64,000 bases of DNA, taken from the NCBI GenBank assembly GCA_030644725.1, contig CP130629.1, positions 1,047,572-1,111,571 on the forward strand. Reading direction: 5' to 3'. Positions within the stretch are counted from its first letter, which is position 1; every line of letters starts with the position of its first letter. Of the stretch, positions 35,275-43,633 are shown one piece after another. This DNA comes from Candidatus Electrothrix communis (GTDB lineage: Bacteria > Desulfobacterota > Desulfobulbia > Desulfobulbales > Desulfobulbaceae). The notes under the pieces are model-generated. The model saw only the letters and a list, made by a program, of their open reading frames with translations, was not told where the DNA came from and did not search any database. The position numbers were made by a program, and so were the translations under genes.

Positions 35275-35922
35275 ATGAAGTCAATTTTTACGATCACTTT
35301 TCTTGTCACGTTGTTGTTAACAGCAGGTACGGCTCTTTCTTATGACTGCTACGAAAGAACCCCACCTCAAATCCACCCTTCTACCTGTTCCCATTGCCAA
35401 AAACCACAGTGCAGGCAGCGCCATCAACCCTGCTCTACTCGCTGCGGCAAATGCGAAAAATGTAACAACTTCCGCATGCACAACCAACATTGCCAAAAGA
35501 AAGTAGTACATCAGCAGAGTTACCAATGCAAGACAACATGTACCCAAAAAACAGAGCAGATTACCACGATTCAGTGCAGACTCTGTGGTAACAGCTACCC
35601 AAAAGGTGGAGAGCATTACTGCAACAGGGTACAATGCAGAGGATGCGGCCAAATACACCCAAGAAATATTGAGCACCGTTGCGGTACAGTTCAATGCAGA
35701 AGATGCGGCGTTCATCATCCGCAAGGTATGAGGCATCACTGTGGTGAAGCTCACAGACCGCACCAAGACTGTTCTCAAGGAGACTGTTATCAAGGGAACG
35801 CCTGCCAATATCAGGGCAAACAAAAACAGTGTGCAACACGAGGCTGTAGCCTAACCCGCAAGGAGAGTCAGGAAACAATGGAAAACCGATGGCATACCTG
35901 GTTTAAAAATCAAGCCCAGTAA
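35275..35922 (+). CDS. Secreted Cys/His-rich repeat protein
   Basis: 215 residues: a signal peptide (MKSIFTITFLVTLLLTAGTALS) and then a Cys/His/Gln-rich mature part. It has a CxxC series (CSHCQKPQC, CGKCEKC) and three consecutive repeats of about 25 residues, patterned xQCRxCGxxHPxGxxHxCG (around residues 100-165). Each has two Cys pairs and two or three His, suitable for zinc or another metal. GGGAGGAAGT precedes the ATG. I do not recognise the family. It might be a periplasmic metal-binding or cell-surface protein. Neighbours give no hint. Confidence 0.75.
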   Translation: MKSIFTITFLVTLLLTAGTALSYDCYERTPPQIHPSTCSHCQKPQCRQRHQPCSTRCGKCEKCNNFRMHNQHCQKKVVHQQSYQCKTTCTQKTEQITTIQCRLCGNSYPKGGEHYCNRVQCRGCGQIHPRNIEHRCGTVQCRRCGVHHPQGMRHHCGEAHRPHQDCSQGDCYQGNACQYQGKQKQCATRGCSLTRKESQETMENRWHTWFKNQAQ

Positions 35923-36007
35923 GAGACTTGTTGTACCCTAACGGTTCTCCCAGCACTCTTGCAACAGAGGACATAAGAGATCGTTCTTTCTGCTCACTTT
36001 CTCATTT

Positions 36008-36049
36008 CTTCGTAGAAAACCACCCCCCCCTTGCGGGGGTGGATTGTTT
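36008..36049. repeat. Dispersed hairpin repeat, copy 1 (upstream of glycosyltransferase)
   Basis: CTTCGTAGAAAACCACCCCC ... GGGGGTGGATTGTTT. The reverse complement of the region 52391-52428 reads CTTCGTAGAAACCCACCCCC ... GGAGGTGGATTGTTT, so the two are one repeat in opposite orientations. Copy 1 ends directly at the glycosyltransferase start codon, so its hairpin may occlude or supply the ribosome site. Confidence 0.7.
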
Positions 36050-37177
36050 ATGAACAACAAAAATTCCGTTTCCGTCGCAGCTCCACTGCTCTCCATCGTG
36101 GTTCCTTGCTATAATGAAGTTGAGAACGTGGAGGAGCTGACCCACCGCCTGGCCAAGACGCTTCAGGGAATTTCTTGGGAGGTCATCTTTGTCGATGATG
36201 ACTCTCCAGATGAAACGAGCCGCAAGGTCATTGATATGGCCTTTCAAAATCCGAGGGTTCGCCTCATTCACCGTATCGGGCGGCGGGGCCTCTCATCAGC
36301 CTGCGTAGAGGGTATGCTTTCCTCCTCTGCTCCGTATCTTGCTGTGATGGATGCTGATCTCCAGCATGATGAAACCCTGCTTCCTGACATGCTGACTGCT
36401 TTGCGCAGTCAACAGCTTGATATTGTGGTGGGTAGCCGCTACACAGACGGTGGTGGCATTGGTGGCTGGGATGCAAAAAGAGCAGCCTATAGTCGTTTTG
36501 CTACCCGCATCAGCCGTTATTTTACCCAAACAGAGCTAAGCGATCCCATGAGCGGATTTTTTATGCTCCGGCGGGAGGCTCTGATGCACCGAGTGCGTAG
36601 ACTGTCCGGTGTAGGTTTTAAAATCCTGCTGGATCTCTCTGCCTCGTCCTCAACACCCATGCGTTTCCTGGAACTCCCCTACACCTTTAAGGAACGGCAT
36701 GCCGGGGAAAGCAAGCTGGACAATCGGGCTCTGCTTGAGTTCGGCATGCTGCTCTTGGATAAATGGATCGGCCATCTGGTTCCGGTCCGTTTTGTCGCCT
36801 TTACTCTCGTAGGAGGAATCGGCGTATTGGTTCATTTTCTGGTCCTCCTGCTGGTGTTTCGCATAACCGGTTCCTCCTTTATGCTTGGACAGACCGTTGC
36901 CACCTTAGTGGCCATGACCACCAATTATCTCCTGAATAATTTCTTCACCTATAACGATGTCCAGCTCAAGGGCTGGAAGCTGCTCACTGGCTGGTTTTCC
37001 TTTATCCTGGTTTGCGGGATTGGAGCGGCAGCCAATGTGGGGATCGCTTCACTGCTCTTTCAACGACATACCAACTGGATGCTCTCGGCTCTGGCTGGGA
37101 TAGGCGTGAGTTCGGTCTGGAATTATGCGGTTACAGCAGTGTACACCTGGCGAGCTCCGTCCATCGGGACAAAATAA
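36050..37177 (+). CDS. Dolichol-phosphate-mannose-synthase-like glycosyltransferase with GtrA domain
   Basis: 375 residues from ATG 36050. GT2 domain (1-230): LSIVVPCYNEVENVEEL, VIFVDDDSPDET, MDADLQHDE (DxD-like), and FVGSRYTDGGG region. The C-terminal 130 residues form four membrane helices of the GtrA/DPMS family (FVAFTLVGGIGVLVHFLVLLL onwards). Such fusions transfer a sugar from a nucleotide donor to polyprenyl phosphate and flip or place it for envelope glycans. It is monocistronic, converging on nadD. Confidence 0.9.
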   Translation: MNNKNSVSVAAPLLSIVVPCYNEVENVEELTHRLAKTLQGISWEVIFVDDDSPDETSRKVIDMAFQNPRVRLIHRIGRRGLSSACVEGMLSSSAPYLAVMDADLQHDETLLPDMLTALRSQQLDIVVGSRYTDGGGIGGWDAKRAAYSRFATRISRYFTQTELSDPMSGFFMLRREALMHRVRRLSGVGFKILLDLSASSSTPMRFLELPYTFKERHAGESKLDNRALLEFGMLLLDKWIGHLVPVRFVAFTLVGGIGVLVHFLVLLLVFRITGSSFMLGQTVATLVAMTTNYLLNNFFTYNDVQLKGWKLLTGWFSFILVCGIGAAANVGIASLLFQRHTNWMLSALAGIGVSSVWNYAVTAVYTWRAPSIGTK

Positions 37178-37183
37178 CAGAGG

Positions 37184-37906
37184 CTACGCCAGTCGCTCCC
37201 CGTACAACCCTTCCCGCATAATATACTCAAGCACTCGATTATCTATTTCATCAGGCTCTTCTCTGCCCTGCCCCAGCTCTGCCCGAATCATGGTGGAGGA
37301 AATATCATCCTTGAGCCGGTTGACCAGCAAAAGAATCTCAGCCCCGTCAGAACGAAGCCAGCGTTTTTGTTGCCCAGATAACCTATCAGGAAGAAAGGAA
37401 CCGGGCAAACGCTCAACAGCTCCCTGCATGCCAGTTAGCGAGATACCAGGGCGGGAAACAACAATGAAATGGGTCAGACTGAGCAATTCCTGATATCGAT
37501 ACCATCGATGCAAATCCAGCAGAGAATCCGCACCGATGATGAAATAAAATATCGGTCCTGCAAACCGTTTCTTCAGCTCGAACAGGGTATCAACGGTATA
37601 GGAGGGAAACGGAAGTTCTGCTTCCAGCAAAGAAATGGCAAAACGAATCTGCTGGCTGGCGGGTGCTTCGCCGAGGGCAGTTTCCAGCATAATTTCCAAC
37701 ATAGCGATCCGATGCCAATATGAGGCACCGGGCCTTGCCTTATGGGGCGGATCAGCCGCCGGGATAAAGAGCACCTGATCCAACCGGGCCTCTTCAGCGG
37801 CTTGACGGGCAATGGCCAGATGGCCGTTATGCACCGGATCAAAGGTGCCCCCGAACAGACCGATCCTCGTTGTACCGCCCGTTGCCTTCACCTCCTCACC
37901 TCTCAC
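37184..37906 (-). CDS. nadD: Nicotinate-nucleotide adenylyltransferase NadD
   Basis: 240 residues with the nucleotidyltransferase motif GLFGGTFDPVHNGHLAIA, FIPAADPPHK and the C-terminal ISSTMIRAEL (ISxTxxR). It adenylates nicotinate mononucleotide in NAD synthesis. It lies four bases downstream of proA, and the pair is likely one operon. Alternative starts inside the first 15 codons are possible because the conserved part begins at residue 15. Confidence 0.94.
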   Translation of the reverse strand: MRGEEVKATGGTTRIGLFGGTFDPVHNGHLAIARQAAEEARLDQVLFIPAADPPHKARPGASYWHRIAMLEIMLETALGEAPASQQIRFAISLLEAELPFPSYTVDTLFELKKRFAGPIFYFIIGADSLLDLHRWYRYQELLSLTHFIVVSRPGISLTGMQGAVERLPGSFLPDRLSGQQKRWLRSDGAEILLLVNRLKDDISSTMIRAELGQGREEPDEIDNRVLEYIMREGLYGERLA

Positions 37907-37910
37907 TGGA

Positions 37911-39176
37911 CTATTGCCGAACCTCTCCTTCGCCGTAGACTACAAACTTCTTAGTGGTCAGCTCTTCCAGGCCCATAGGGCCGTAGGCGTGCAACTTGGT
38001 GGTGGAGATGCCGATCTCCGCACCCAGGCCGAACTGGCCGCCATCGTTGAAGCGGGTGGAGGCATTGATCATCACTGCCGAGGCATCCACCTCCCTAAGA
38101 AAACGTTGACTATTGGCGTAGGACTCCGTCACGATAACCTCGGTATGCTGAGACCCATGCTGCGCAATATAGGACATGGCTCCATCTATATCGTCCACCA
38201 CCTTAACCACCATTTTCAGCTCCAGGAACTCTGTGCCCCAATCTGCATCATCAGCAGGTGTGATTTCCGGGACCAAGGCGCAACTCTGTTCACAACCCAG
38301 CAATTCAACCCCGGCAGCAATCAGCTCCTTGGCTGCCGCAGGCAGGAAGCGTTCCGCAATGTCCTTATGGACCAACATTCCCTCCAGGGCATTGCAGACA
38401 CCGGGCCGCTGGGTTTTGCTGTTTATGGCGATGCGAACACCCTTGTCAATGTCTCCGCTCTCATCAATAAAGAGATGACAAACGCCCTTATAATGTTTGA
38501 GCACCGGAATACTGGAGTTCTCCGTGACAAAACGGATCAGCCCCTCCCCGCCCCTGGGGATGATTACATCCACAAACGCCTCCTGGGCCAGCATGGCATT
38601 AACCCCGTAACGATCCGTCACCGGGATAACTTGCACAGCCTCCTTGGGAACGGCATGGTCCGCCAACACCTTTTGCAGCAACCCAGCCAGGGCTAAGTTG
38701 GAATGAATAGCCTCGGAGCCGCCCCGGAGCAGGACACCGTTACCCGCTTTCAGGCAGAGGGCCGCAGCATCAATGGTCACATTGGGCCGAGATTCATAGA
38801 TCATGCCCACAACGCCCAGCGGCACCCGCATCCGTCCGACTGTGATTCCGCTGGGACGACGCTTCATATCATCGACCTCGCCCACCGGATCAGGCAGGGC
38901 TGCGATCTCTTCCAGGCCCTGAATCATGGAGGCAATGACCTTATCACTGAGTTCCAGACGATCCAGCATGGCCGGAGACAAGCCCTTTTCCCGACCTGCA
39001 ACCAGGTCTTTCTCATTTTCCGCACGGATGAAATCCCGCCCCGTCTTCAACTGCTCAGCCGTGGCCAGCAGGATATCGTTTTTTATTGAGGTGGACAGGG
39101 CTGCCAGTTTACGGGATGCTTCGCGCCCTTTTTTAGCCATGTCGGTGATGAGTTTGTCTATTTCGTTGTTATCCAT
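37911..39176 (-). CDS. proA: Gamma-glutamyl phosphate reductase ProA
   Basis: 421 residues of the aldehyde dehydrogenase fold. Features: VPLGVVGMIYESRPNVT, GNGVLLRGGSEA, catalytic Cys in KTQRPGVCNALEGMLVHK, and a C-terminal SSTRFNDGGQFGLGAEIGIS-like part (residues NASTRFNDGGQFGLGAE). It makes glutamate semialdehyde in proline synthesis. No proB is adjacent. Cotranscribed with nadD. Confidence 0.96.
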   Translation of the reverse strand: MDNNEIDKLITDMAKKGREASRKLAALSTSIKNDILLATAEQLKTGRDFIRAENEKDLVAGREKGLSPAMLDRLELSDKVIASMIQGLEEIAALPDPVGEVDDMKRRPSGITVGRMRVPLGVVGMIYESRPNVTIDAAALCLKAGNGVLLRGGSEAIHSNLALAGLLQKVLADHAVPKEAVQVIPVTDRYGVNAMLAQEAFVDVIIPRGGEGLIRFVTENSSIPVLKHYKGVCHLFIDESGDIDKGVRIAINSKTQRPGVCNALEGMLVHKDIAERFLPAAAKELIAAGVELLGCEQSCALVPEITPADDADWGTEFLELKMVVKVVDDIDGAMSYIAQHGSQHTEVIVTESYANSQRFLREVDASAVMINASTRFNDGGQFGLGAEIGISTTKLHAYGPMGLEELTTKKFVVYGEGEVRQ

Positions 39177-39570
39177 AATCTACCTTTTTCGCTCAATTGA
39201 TTTTCTATTTTATTCCGTACACTGCACATTGTACGCAGTAAACAACAAAGGAAACATTGTACCGTATTTCGAAAATGAGGACAACAGAACTGACAGGAAC
39301 CAAAAGTACGAAAAATCTTCCTTGGCATCCATCATCTCGTCTCAGCATACTGCATCAGGTTCTGCCTGAAGATATTTTGTCACCCTGGATTTTGGAGAGA
39401 AGACATTTTACTGTTGCCCCAAAACTGAAATTGCCTTTCAGAAATATTTTCGTTATTTTTATCAAAAAAAGTTGTAGTGTTTGTTTGTCGTTTTTTCATG
39501 TTGGATATTTTTCTCCGGTTCCCTGCCAAACAGGACGACCCGAGAAAATACGGTCAAAAAGGAGATTAAT
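39177..39570. other. 394-base gap without a recognised gene
   Basis: Upstream of the 97-residue membrane protein and divergent from proA. Open frames such as 39257-39583 have no recognised feature. The AAAAAGGAGATTAAT ribosome site of the next gene lies at its end. Confidence 0.5.
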
Positions 39571-39864
39571 ATGGAACTGTTAGTAGAGTATCATCTGTGG
39601 ATCATGATTGCTATCTTGATTGGTCTTGTGCTACTGCCCAAAAAGCATAGAAAAAAGAAATCTGTTCTCACCCTGATTGTTGTTCTCGCGTTTTCAATAG
39701 GATACGAGCTGACAATGAGTGAACCGGTGACAGAAATGCCGGGACGAATCAGCCGTTACTTCGGTCAAGACGGGGCGAATCATACAGAAAATAAGCATTA
39801 TTACAATAAACCGGAAGACAGGCTAGAGAAACGTTATGGGACTCCGGCGAATCTTGATAACTAA
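39571..39864 (+). CDS. Small two-helix membrane protein, unknown
   Basis: 97 residues from ATG 39571, which follows AAGGAGATTAAT. Two membrane segments (LWIMIAILIGLVLLP and SVLTLIVVLAFSIGYEL) are separated by a KKHRKKK loop, followed by a polar tail of about 45 residues (GRISRYFGQDG). No family recognised. Its own strong terminator starts seven bases after the stop, so it is an independent unit. Confidence 0.65.
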   Translation: MELLVEYHLWIMIAILIGLVLLPKKHRKKKSVLTLIVVLAFSIGYELTMSEPVTEMPGRISRYFGQDGANHTENKHYYNKPEDRLEKRYGTPANLDN

Positions 39865-39870
39865 CAAAAA

Positions 39871-39905
39871 AAGGACAGGCCCGAAGCAGGGCCTGTCCTT
39901 TTTTA
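39871..39905 (+). terminator. Intrinsic terminator
   Basis: AAGGACAGGCCC and GGGCCTGTCCTT form a perfect 12-bp stem with loop GAAGCA, followed by TTTT. It is one of the strongest hairpins in the window and ends the small membrane-protein transcript. Confidence 0.9.
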
Positions 39906-40142
39906 TAGCTAAAGCTTCTTCAATCAGCGTGCCTCTCGATTATTGGCAAGTTCCATTAGAGTCAGTAAAATGCATAAACCATGCCATCAAAAAAAAAAGG
40001 GGGGGGGAATCTTTGGGGAGGGAATGATAAAAAAACAAGAAAAAACATAAAAAAACTTGACTCATCCCCTAAGCCCTTTTATATATTAATTATAGTAGAA
40101 ATTTGTACATTTTATGGCAGGTTTCTAGATCTTTCTGGTTTC

Positions 40143-40236
40143 AAGCAGAGCCGGAAAGTTGATAAAGCCACAACCGTCGTGAGGCGGTGTCGGAAAGCCA
40201 CGGATCTCCTGAAGGAGAAAGTCGGGCTGCCTGCTT
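40143..40236 (+). promoter_or_regulatory. GEMM-I class riboswitch (cyclic dinucleotide)
   Basis: Core words in order: AAAGCCACAACC, the hairpin CCGTCGTGAGGCGG, then CGGAAAGCCACGGATCTCC, TGAA, GGAGAAAGTCGGGCTGCC. This follows the GEMM-I consensus (AAaGCcA, GTGAGGC hairpin, CGCAAAGCCACGG.CT, GAtAGcCGGGtTGCC). Outer ends AAGCAG/CTGCTT can pair. It lies about 36 bases before ATG 40272. The class binds cyclic di-GMP, or 3',3'-cGAMP in a variant known from Geobacter. I cannot decide the ligand. Regulation of the secreted protein by it is inferred. Confidence 0.8.
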
Positions 40237-40271
40237 CCATTAATGCTCTATTTAAAATCAGGAGGATTGTT

Positions 40272-41384
40272 ATGAAAACCACATCAAGAAAAATCCGCAC
40301 AAGTTTCATTTCCGCAGCAGCACTTCTTTTTGCAGCCCCTTTTGCCGCCCAGGCGGTCACAGTTGACGGTCAGTACATCCATGACTGGAATTTGGAAAAT
40401 GATTTCACTATGCCCATGTACAGGGCGGGAGATTCTAATCCCGATTTTTCTGGATATGAGGAACTGTCTAAAGCATATCTCCGTTATGACAGCAGCACCG
40501 AGACGGCCTATGTGCTGGTGCTCGACACTGAGAAACGTGCGGATATTTCGGAAAGTCCTAGCGACGCTTGGGTAAAAATATATGAGCTCGGAAAAAGTAC
40601 ACTTGTTGACGGAAGTAGCGTCAACGACGGTGACGCACCTGATTTTGCTTGGGTGACGGACGATAAGGGTGGTGTAATCGGTTGGGAAGGCTCCTTCCTG
40701 CTTCCTGCTGGCGTGTACGAGGGAGTTGAAATTCACGTCAATCATGGTGCCGATACTTCATCAACAGGGAAAAGTAATGCCAAAGGAGTTGATCAGACGA
40801 AAACTATTAACACTGATGATCTACTAACTGTTGATGACAAGCCTACACTTCAGGTTGAGTTCACTGAACCCTTACAGCCCATTGATACGCTCACACCGCA
40901 AGCCTGTACTAACGAGCTGAAACGTCAGACTCTCGTAGCAGGACAGAATACCGATGTCGGCTTTGTCTGCGCCAGAGTGGAAGATCAGGATGAAGACGGT
41001 AATGCTGACACCTTGGTTATCACCTATGAAACCGACAACGGCTGGAATCTTGACCAAACCCATCTCTGGGTAAAGAACAACGAAGATCCTACGCTTCCCG
41101 CGAACAAGAAGGGTAATCCCAAGATCGGAAATTTTCCTTATGTCTCTGAGAATGTTGCTAATAACGTGAAGAACGTAGAGATTCCTCTGGAGAACTTCGG
41201 CAAGCTGCATGATATGCTGTGCAGCGGCAGCGGAATGGCTCTGGAGCTCAATGCGGACTTGGCCGCTCATGCGTCCGTACTTCATGATACCCTCGGACAG
41301 GAAACCGCCTGGGCCGCTGGCGAGCAGATCACCGCAAAAGGTAGCTGGGCCATGAAAACAGCAATCAAGTTCACATGTAAGTAA
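40272..41384 (+). CDS. Secreted protein under GEMM control, unknown
   Basis: 370 residues from ATG 40272, preceded by TCAGGAGGATTGTT. Upstream frame extension covers the riboswitch and is not coding. Signal peptide (SFISAAALLFAAPFAAQA), then a beta-rich mature domain of about 340 residues with DUF-type repeats of acidic residues (EDQDEDGNADTLVITYETDNGW is calcium-loop-like) and four Cys. No family recognised. The leader and the type II secretion operon make it a plausible extracellular cargo. A strong terminator follows at 41418-41450. Confidence 0.7.
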   Translation: MKTTSRKIRTSFISAAALLFAAPFAAQAVTVDGQYIHDWNLENDFTMPMYRAGDSNPDFSGYEELSKAYLRYDSSTETAYVLVLDTEKRADISESPSDAWVKIYELGKSTLVDGSSVNDGDAPDFAWVTDDKGGVIGWEGSFLLPAGVYEGVEIHVNHGADTSSTGKSNAKGVDQTKTINTDDLLTVDDKPTLQVEFTEPLQPIDTLTPQACTNELKRQTLVAGQNTDVGFVCARVEDQDEDGNADTLVITYETDNGWNLDQTHLWVKNNEDPTLPANKKGNPKIGNFPYVSENVANNVKNVEIPLENFGKLHDMLCSGSGMALELNADLAAHASVLHDTLGQETAWAAGEQITAKGSWAMKTAIKFTCK

Positions 41385-41417
41385 TCCAACAACGATCTGA
41401 TTGTAGAGTTATTTACG

Positions 41418-41450
41418 AAAGAGCGGTTCGTTATGAACCGCTCTTTTTTT
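41418..41450 (+). terminator. Intrinsic terminator
   Basis: AAAGAGCGGTTC and GAACCGCTCTTT form a 12-bp stem with loop GTTAT followed by a T run. It separates the GEMM-controlled gene from the protease gene. Confidence 0.9.
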
Positions 41451-41505
41451 GTTACCAAGTCATCAAAATTGATGATATAACAGGAAAAATAAAAAAGGAA
41501 AGGAG

Positions 41506-43071
41506 ATGAAGAAGCTGAATCGAAGAACAACGATATTCGCTCTTGCCTTGGCTTTCTGCTTTACCTGCTTAGCCGGTCAAGGTATTGCCAAATCGCAGAA
41601 ACAAACAACCTACCCGCTTGGTGACATTCCACTTCCTGAAGAGATCTACAAAAAGAATCTCAAGGTCACAGCCATGGATATGGCTTCAGCCTTAGATCCT
41701 TCCTACGATGCCCGTGATGAAAGCATTGTGACCTCGCCCAAAAATCAAGGATCATGTGGCTCATGCTGGGCCTTTGCCAGTGTCGGGGCTCTAGAGTCGC
41801 ATTTGCTCAAGGCCTATGGTGTTGGCCCGGAAGACCTGTCTGAGCAGCAACAAATTTCTTGCAATACAGCCATGTGGGGTTGCTCCGGCGGCAGTTCCAA
41901 TGCCATCCGTTTCTGGGAAGATAACGCTTCGGAAGGAAGCGGTCCTGTTGATGAAACGTATTTTCCTTATACGACGTCAGATACGACAACTTGCCAAAAC
42001 GCAGAAGGGGAGCAGCTGAATTATCGGGTAACCGGCTGGCATACTGTGGCTGCAACAGATTTTAAAAATTCTCTGTCAACCTATGGCCCCAGCTATTGGC
42101 GTTATGATGTATATGGGGATTTTTACACCTATTGGAATAACGGGCAGCCCGGTGAAGTCTATGTGAACAGCACCTCTGATTATCAAGGCGGACATGCTGT
42201 TTTACTGATAGGTTGGGATGACAGCAAGGGCGCTTACCTCTGCAAGAACAGTTGGGGGAACGGCGGACCTAACGGAGACGGCACCTTCTGGATTGCATAT
42301 ACCGGTCATGTTAACGATTTAGGATTCGGCATGGCCAACTTTAGCCTAACCGCCTTGGCTTGCTCTTCCGATGCTGAGTGTAATGACGGTGTGTATTGCA
42401 ACGGAGAGGAAACCTGTAATAGCAATACAGGTGCCTGTCTGGCAGGAACACCGGTGACCTGTGCTGAAGACGGCATATTCTGCAACGGAGAGGAAGTATG
42501 CAACGAGGCAAATCAAAGTTGCGGCAGCAGTGGCGACCCTTGCGGAATCGAAACAATCTGTAATGAAGACGCAGGAATCTGCGAATCTCTCTGTGGCAAC
42601 GGTGTTTGTGATGCTGGCGAAAACTGCTCCTCCTGTCCGAGCGACTGCATCGGCGGAACAAGCGGTGGCACCTGCGGTGGCTGCTTTAAAGGTGCGTGCG
42701 ATGGCGTATGTCATCCCAATAAAGAAGATTCTTCCTGTTCTGATTGTTGGTCATCCTATTGTTGTGGCGATGGCGTTTGTGAGGGAGAAGAAAACAATAC
42801 TAACTGTGCAATAGACTGCCCTGCACCGGTCTGCGGTGATGGGGTTTGTAATGCCGAGGAAGATCAGTACACTTGCCCCGGAGATTGCCCTGTTGTCACT
42901 CCAGAGATCTGCGACAACGGCCTGGATGATGATCAAGACGGTGCAACAGACTGTGCAGACAGTGACTGTGCAACCTCAGCTTCCTGCCAGTGCGGCGTCA
43001 AAAACTCCTCATGTCAGACTGACAGTGAATGTTGCTCCAATGTTTGTAAAAATGGCCGGTGTGCTCCTTGA
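41506..43071 (+). CDS. Secreted papain-like (C1) cysteine protease with Cys-rich C-terminus
   Basis: 521 residues: a signal peptide (TIFALALAFCFTCLAGQGIA), a short propeptide, and a C1A peptidase domain (about 60-285). Catalytic Cys is in NQGSCGSCWAF, His in GGHAVLLIGWD, Asn in CKNSWGNGGPNGDGTFWI. The C-terminal 230 residues are a string of disulfide modules (CNDGVYCNGEETCN, CGNGVCDAGENCSSCPSDC, CGDGVCEGEENNTNC), typical of myxococcal and cyanobacterial adhesive/EGF-like modules. Likely exported by the Gsp system. It stands alone, ended by a hairpin at 43143-43160. Confidence 0.9.
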   Translation: MKKLNRRTTIFALALAFCFTCLAGQGIAKSQKQTTYPLGDIPLPEEIYKKNLKVTAMDMASALDPSYDARDESIVTSPKNQGSCGSCWAFASVGALESHLLKAYGVGPEDLSEQQQISCNTAMWGCSGGSSNAIRFWEDNASEGSGPVDETYFPYTTSDTTTCQNAEGEQLNYRVTGWHTVAATDFKNSLSTYGPSYWRYDVYGDFYTYWNNGQPGEVYVNSTSDYQGGHAVLLIGWDDSKGAYLCKNSWGNGGPNGDGTFWIAYTGHVNDLGFGMANFSLTALACSSDAECNDGVYCNGEETCNSNTGACLAGTPVTCAEDGIFCNGEEVCNEANQSCGSSGDPCGIETICNEDAGICESLCGNGVCDAGENCSSCPSDCIGGTSGGTCGGCFKGACDGVCHPNKEDSSCSDCWSSYCCGDGVCEGEENNTNCAIDCPAPVCGDGVCNAEEDQYTCPGDCPVVTPEICDNGLDDDQDGATDCADSDCATSASCQCGVKNSSCQTDSECCSNVCKNGRCAP

Positions 43072-43142
43072 TTAAGGTATATGAAGATTCAATGCTATAA
43101 CAGAAAATCATTCTTGGCTTGTTGTTAATGAGGGTGGCTCGC

Positions 43143-43160
43143 AAGGGCTGCCCTTTTTTT
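43143..43160 (+). terminator. Intrinsic terminator after the C1 protease
   Basis: AAGGG CTG CCCTT with a following T run. The stem is short (5 bp) but GC-rich and the T run is good. Confidence 0.6.
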
Positions 43161-43199
43161 GTTTGGAAGTGGAAAAATACTTTTTCTCATAGATTTATA

Positions 43200-43244
43200 T
43201 TGACAGCAAAGCGTGCAGTAGTTAATTATATAACTAATTAGTTA
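43200..43244 (+). promoter_or_regulatory. Promoter-like region with palindromic operator before the ArsR-type gene
   Basis: A TTGACA box (43200-43205) lies upstream of the perfect 14-bp palindrome TAACTAATTAGTTA (43231-43244), which ends about 28 bases before the regulator start. The position and AT-rich palindrome fit an ArsR/SmtB operator and autorepression. The -10 element is not clear. Confidence 0.55.
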
Positions 43245-43272
43245 AATACTAAATCTCTAGGCCGAAGAAAAA

Positions 43273-43557
43273 ATGGATAACCAAGTCGATGACCTGGCGC
43301 TGTTGCTCAAATCAATTTCCCATCCCATCCGCTTGAAGATTCTTTGTCTCCTTCAGGACAAGGAACTCACTGTCAGCGAGATTCGGGAAGAAGTGGCAAC
43401 CAGCGGAGCGAATATCAGTCAGCATTTGAATATAATGAGAAACCGAGGTATTATTGGTTCTCGTAAGGAGGCTAATTTTATTTATAACAGCATTGCGGAT
43501 GAACGGATTATCGAGTTAATGAAAACGATGAAACAGTTATTCTGCACTCTCGCCTAA
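43273..43557 (+). CDS. ArsR/SmtB-family transcriptional regulator
   Basis: 94 residues with the winged helix-turn-helix ISHPIRLKILCLLQDKELTVSE ... SGANISQHLNIMRNRGIIGSRK (split here). The classic metal-binding ELCVCDL motif is absent (position is ELTVSEI), so the inducer is unlikely to be a thiol-bound metal at helix 3. Its gene lies 76 bases before the RND exporter gene on the same strand, so it probably controls that exporter. Confidence 0.88.
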   Translation: MDNQVDDLALLLKSISHPIRLKILCLLQDKELTVSEIREEVATSGANISQHLNIMRNRGIIGSRKEANFIYNSIADERIIELMKTMKQLFCTLA

Positions 43558-43633
43558 ACCGATTGTGCCGATCCTGAACAGATAAGCAAGCCTACCATAT
43601 CAGGCAAAAAAGAGATAAAAACAGGAGGCAGTC

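Noticed and set aside
39257-39583. 108-codon plus-strand ORF before the small membrane protein
   Set aside because: No recognised domain or ribosome site, and it overlaps the real start region of the next gene.
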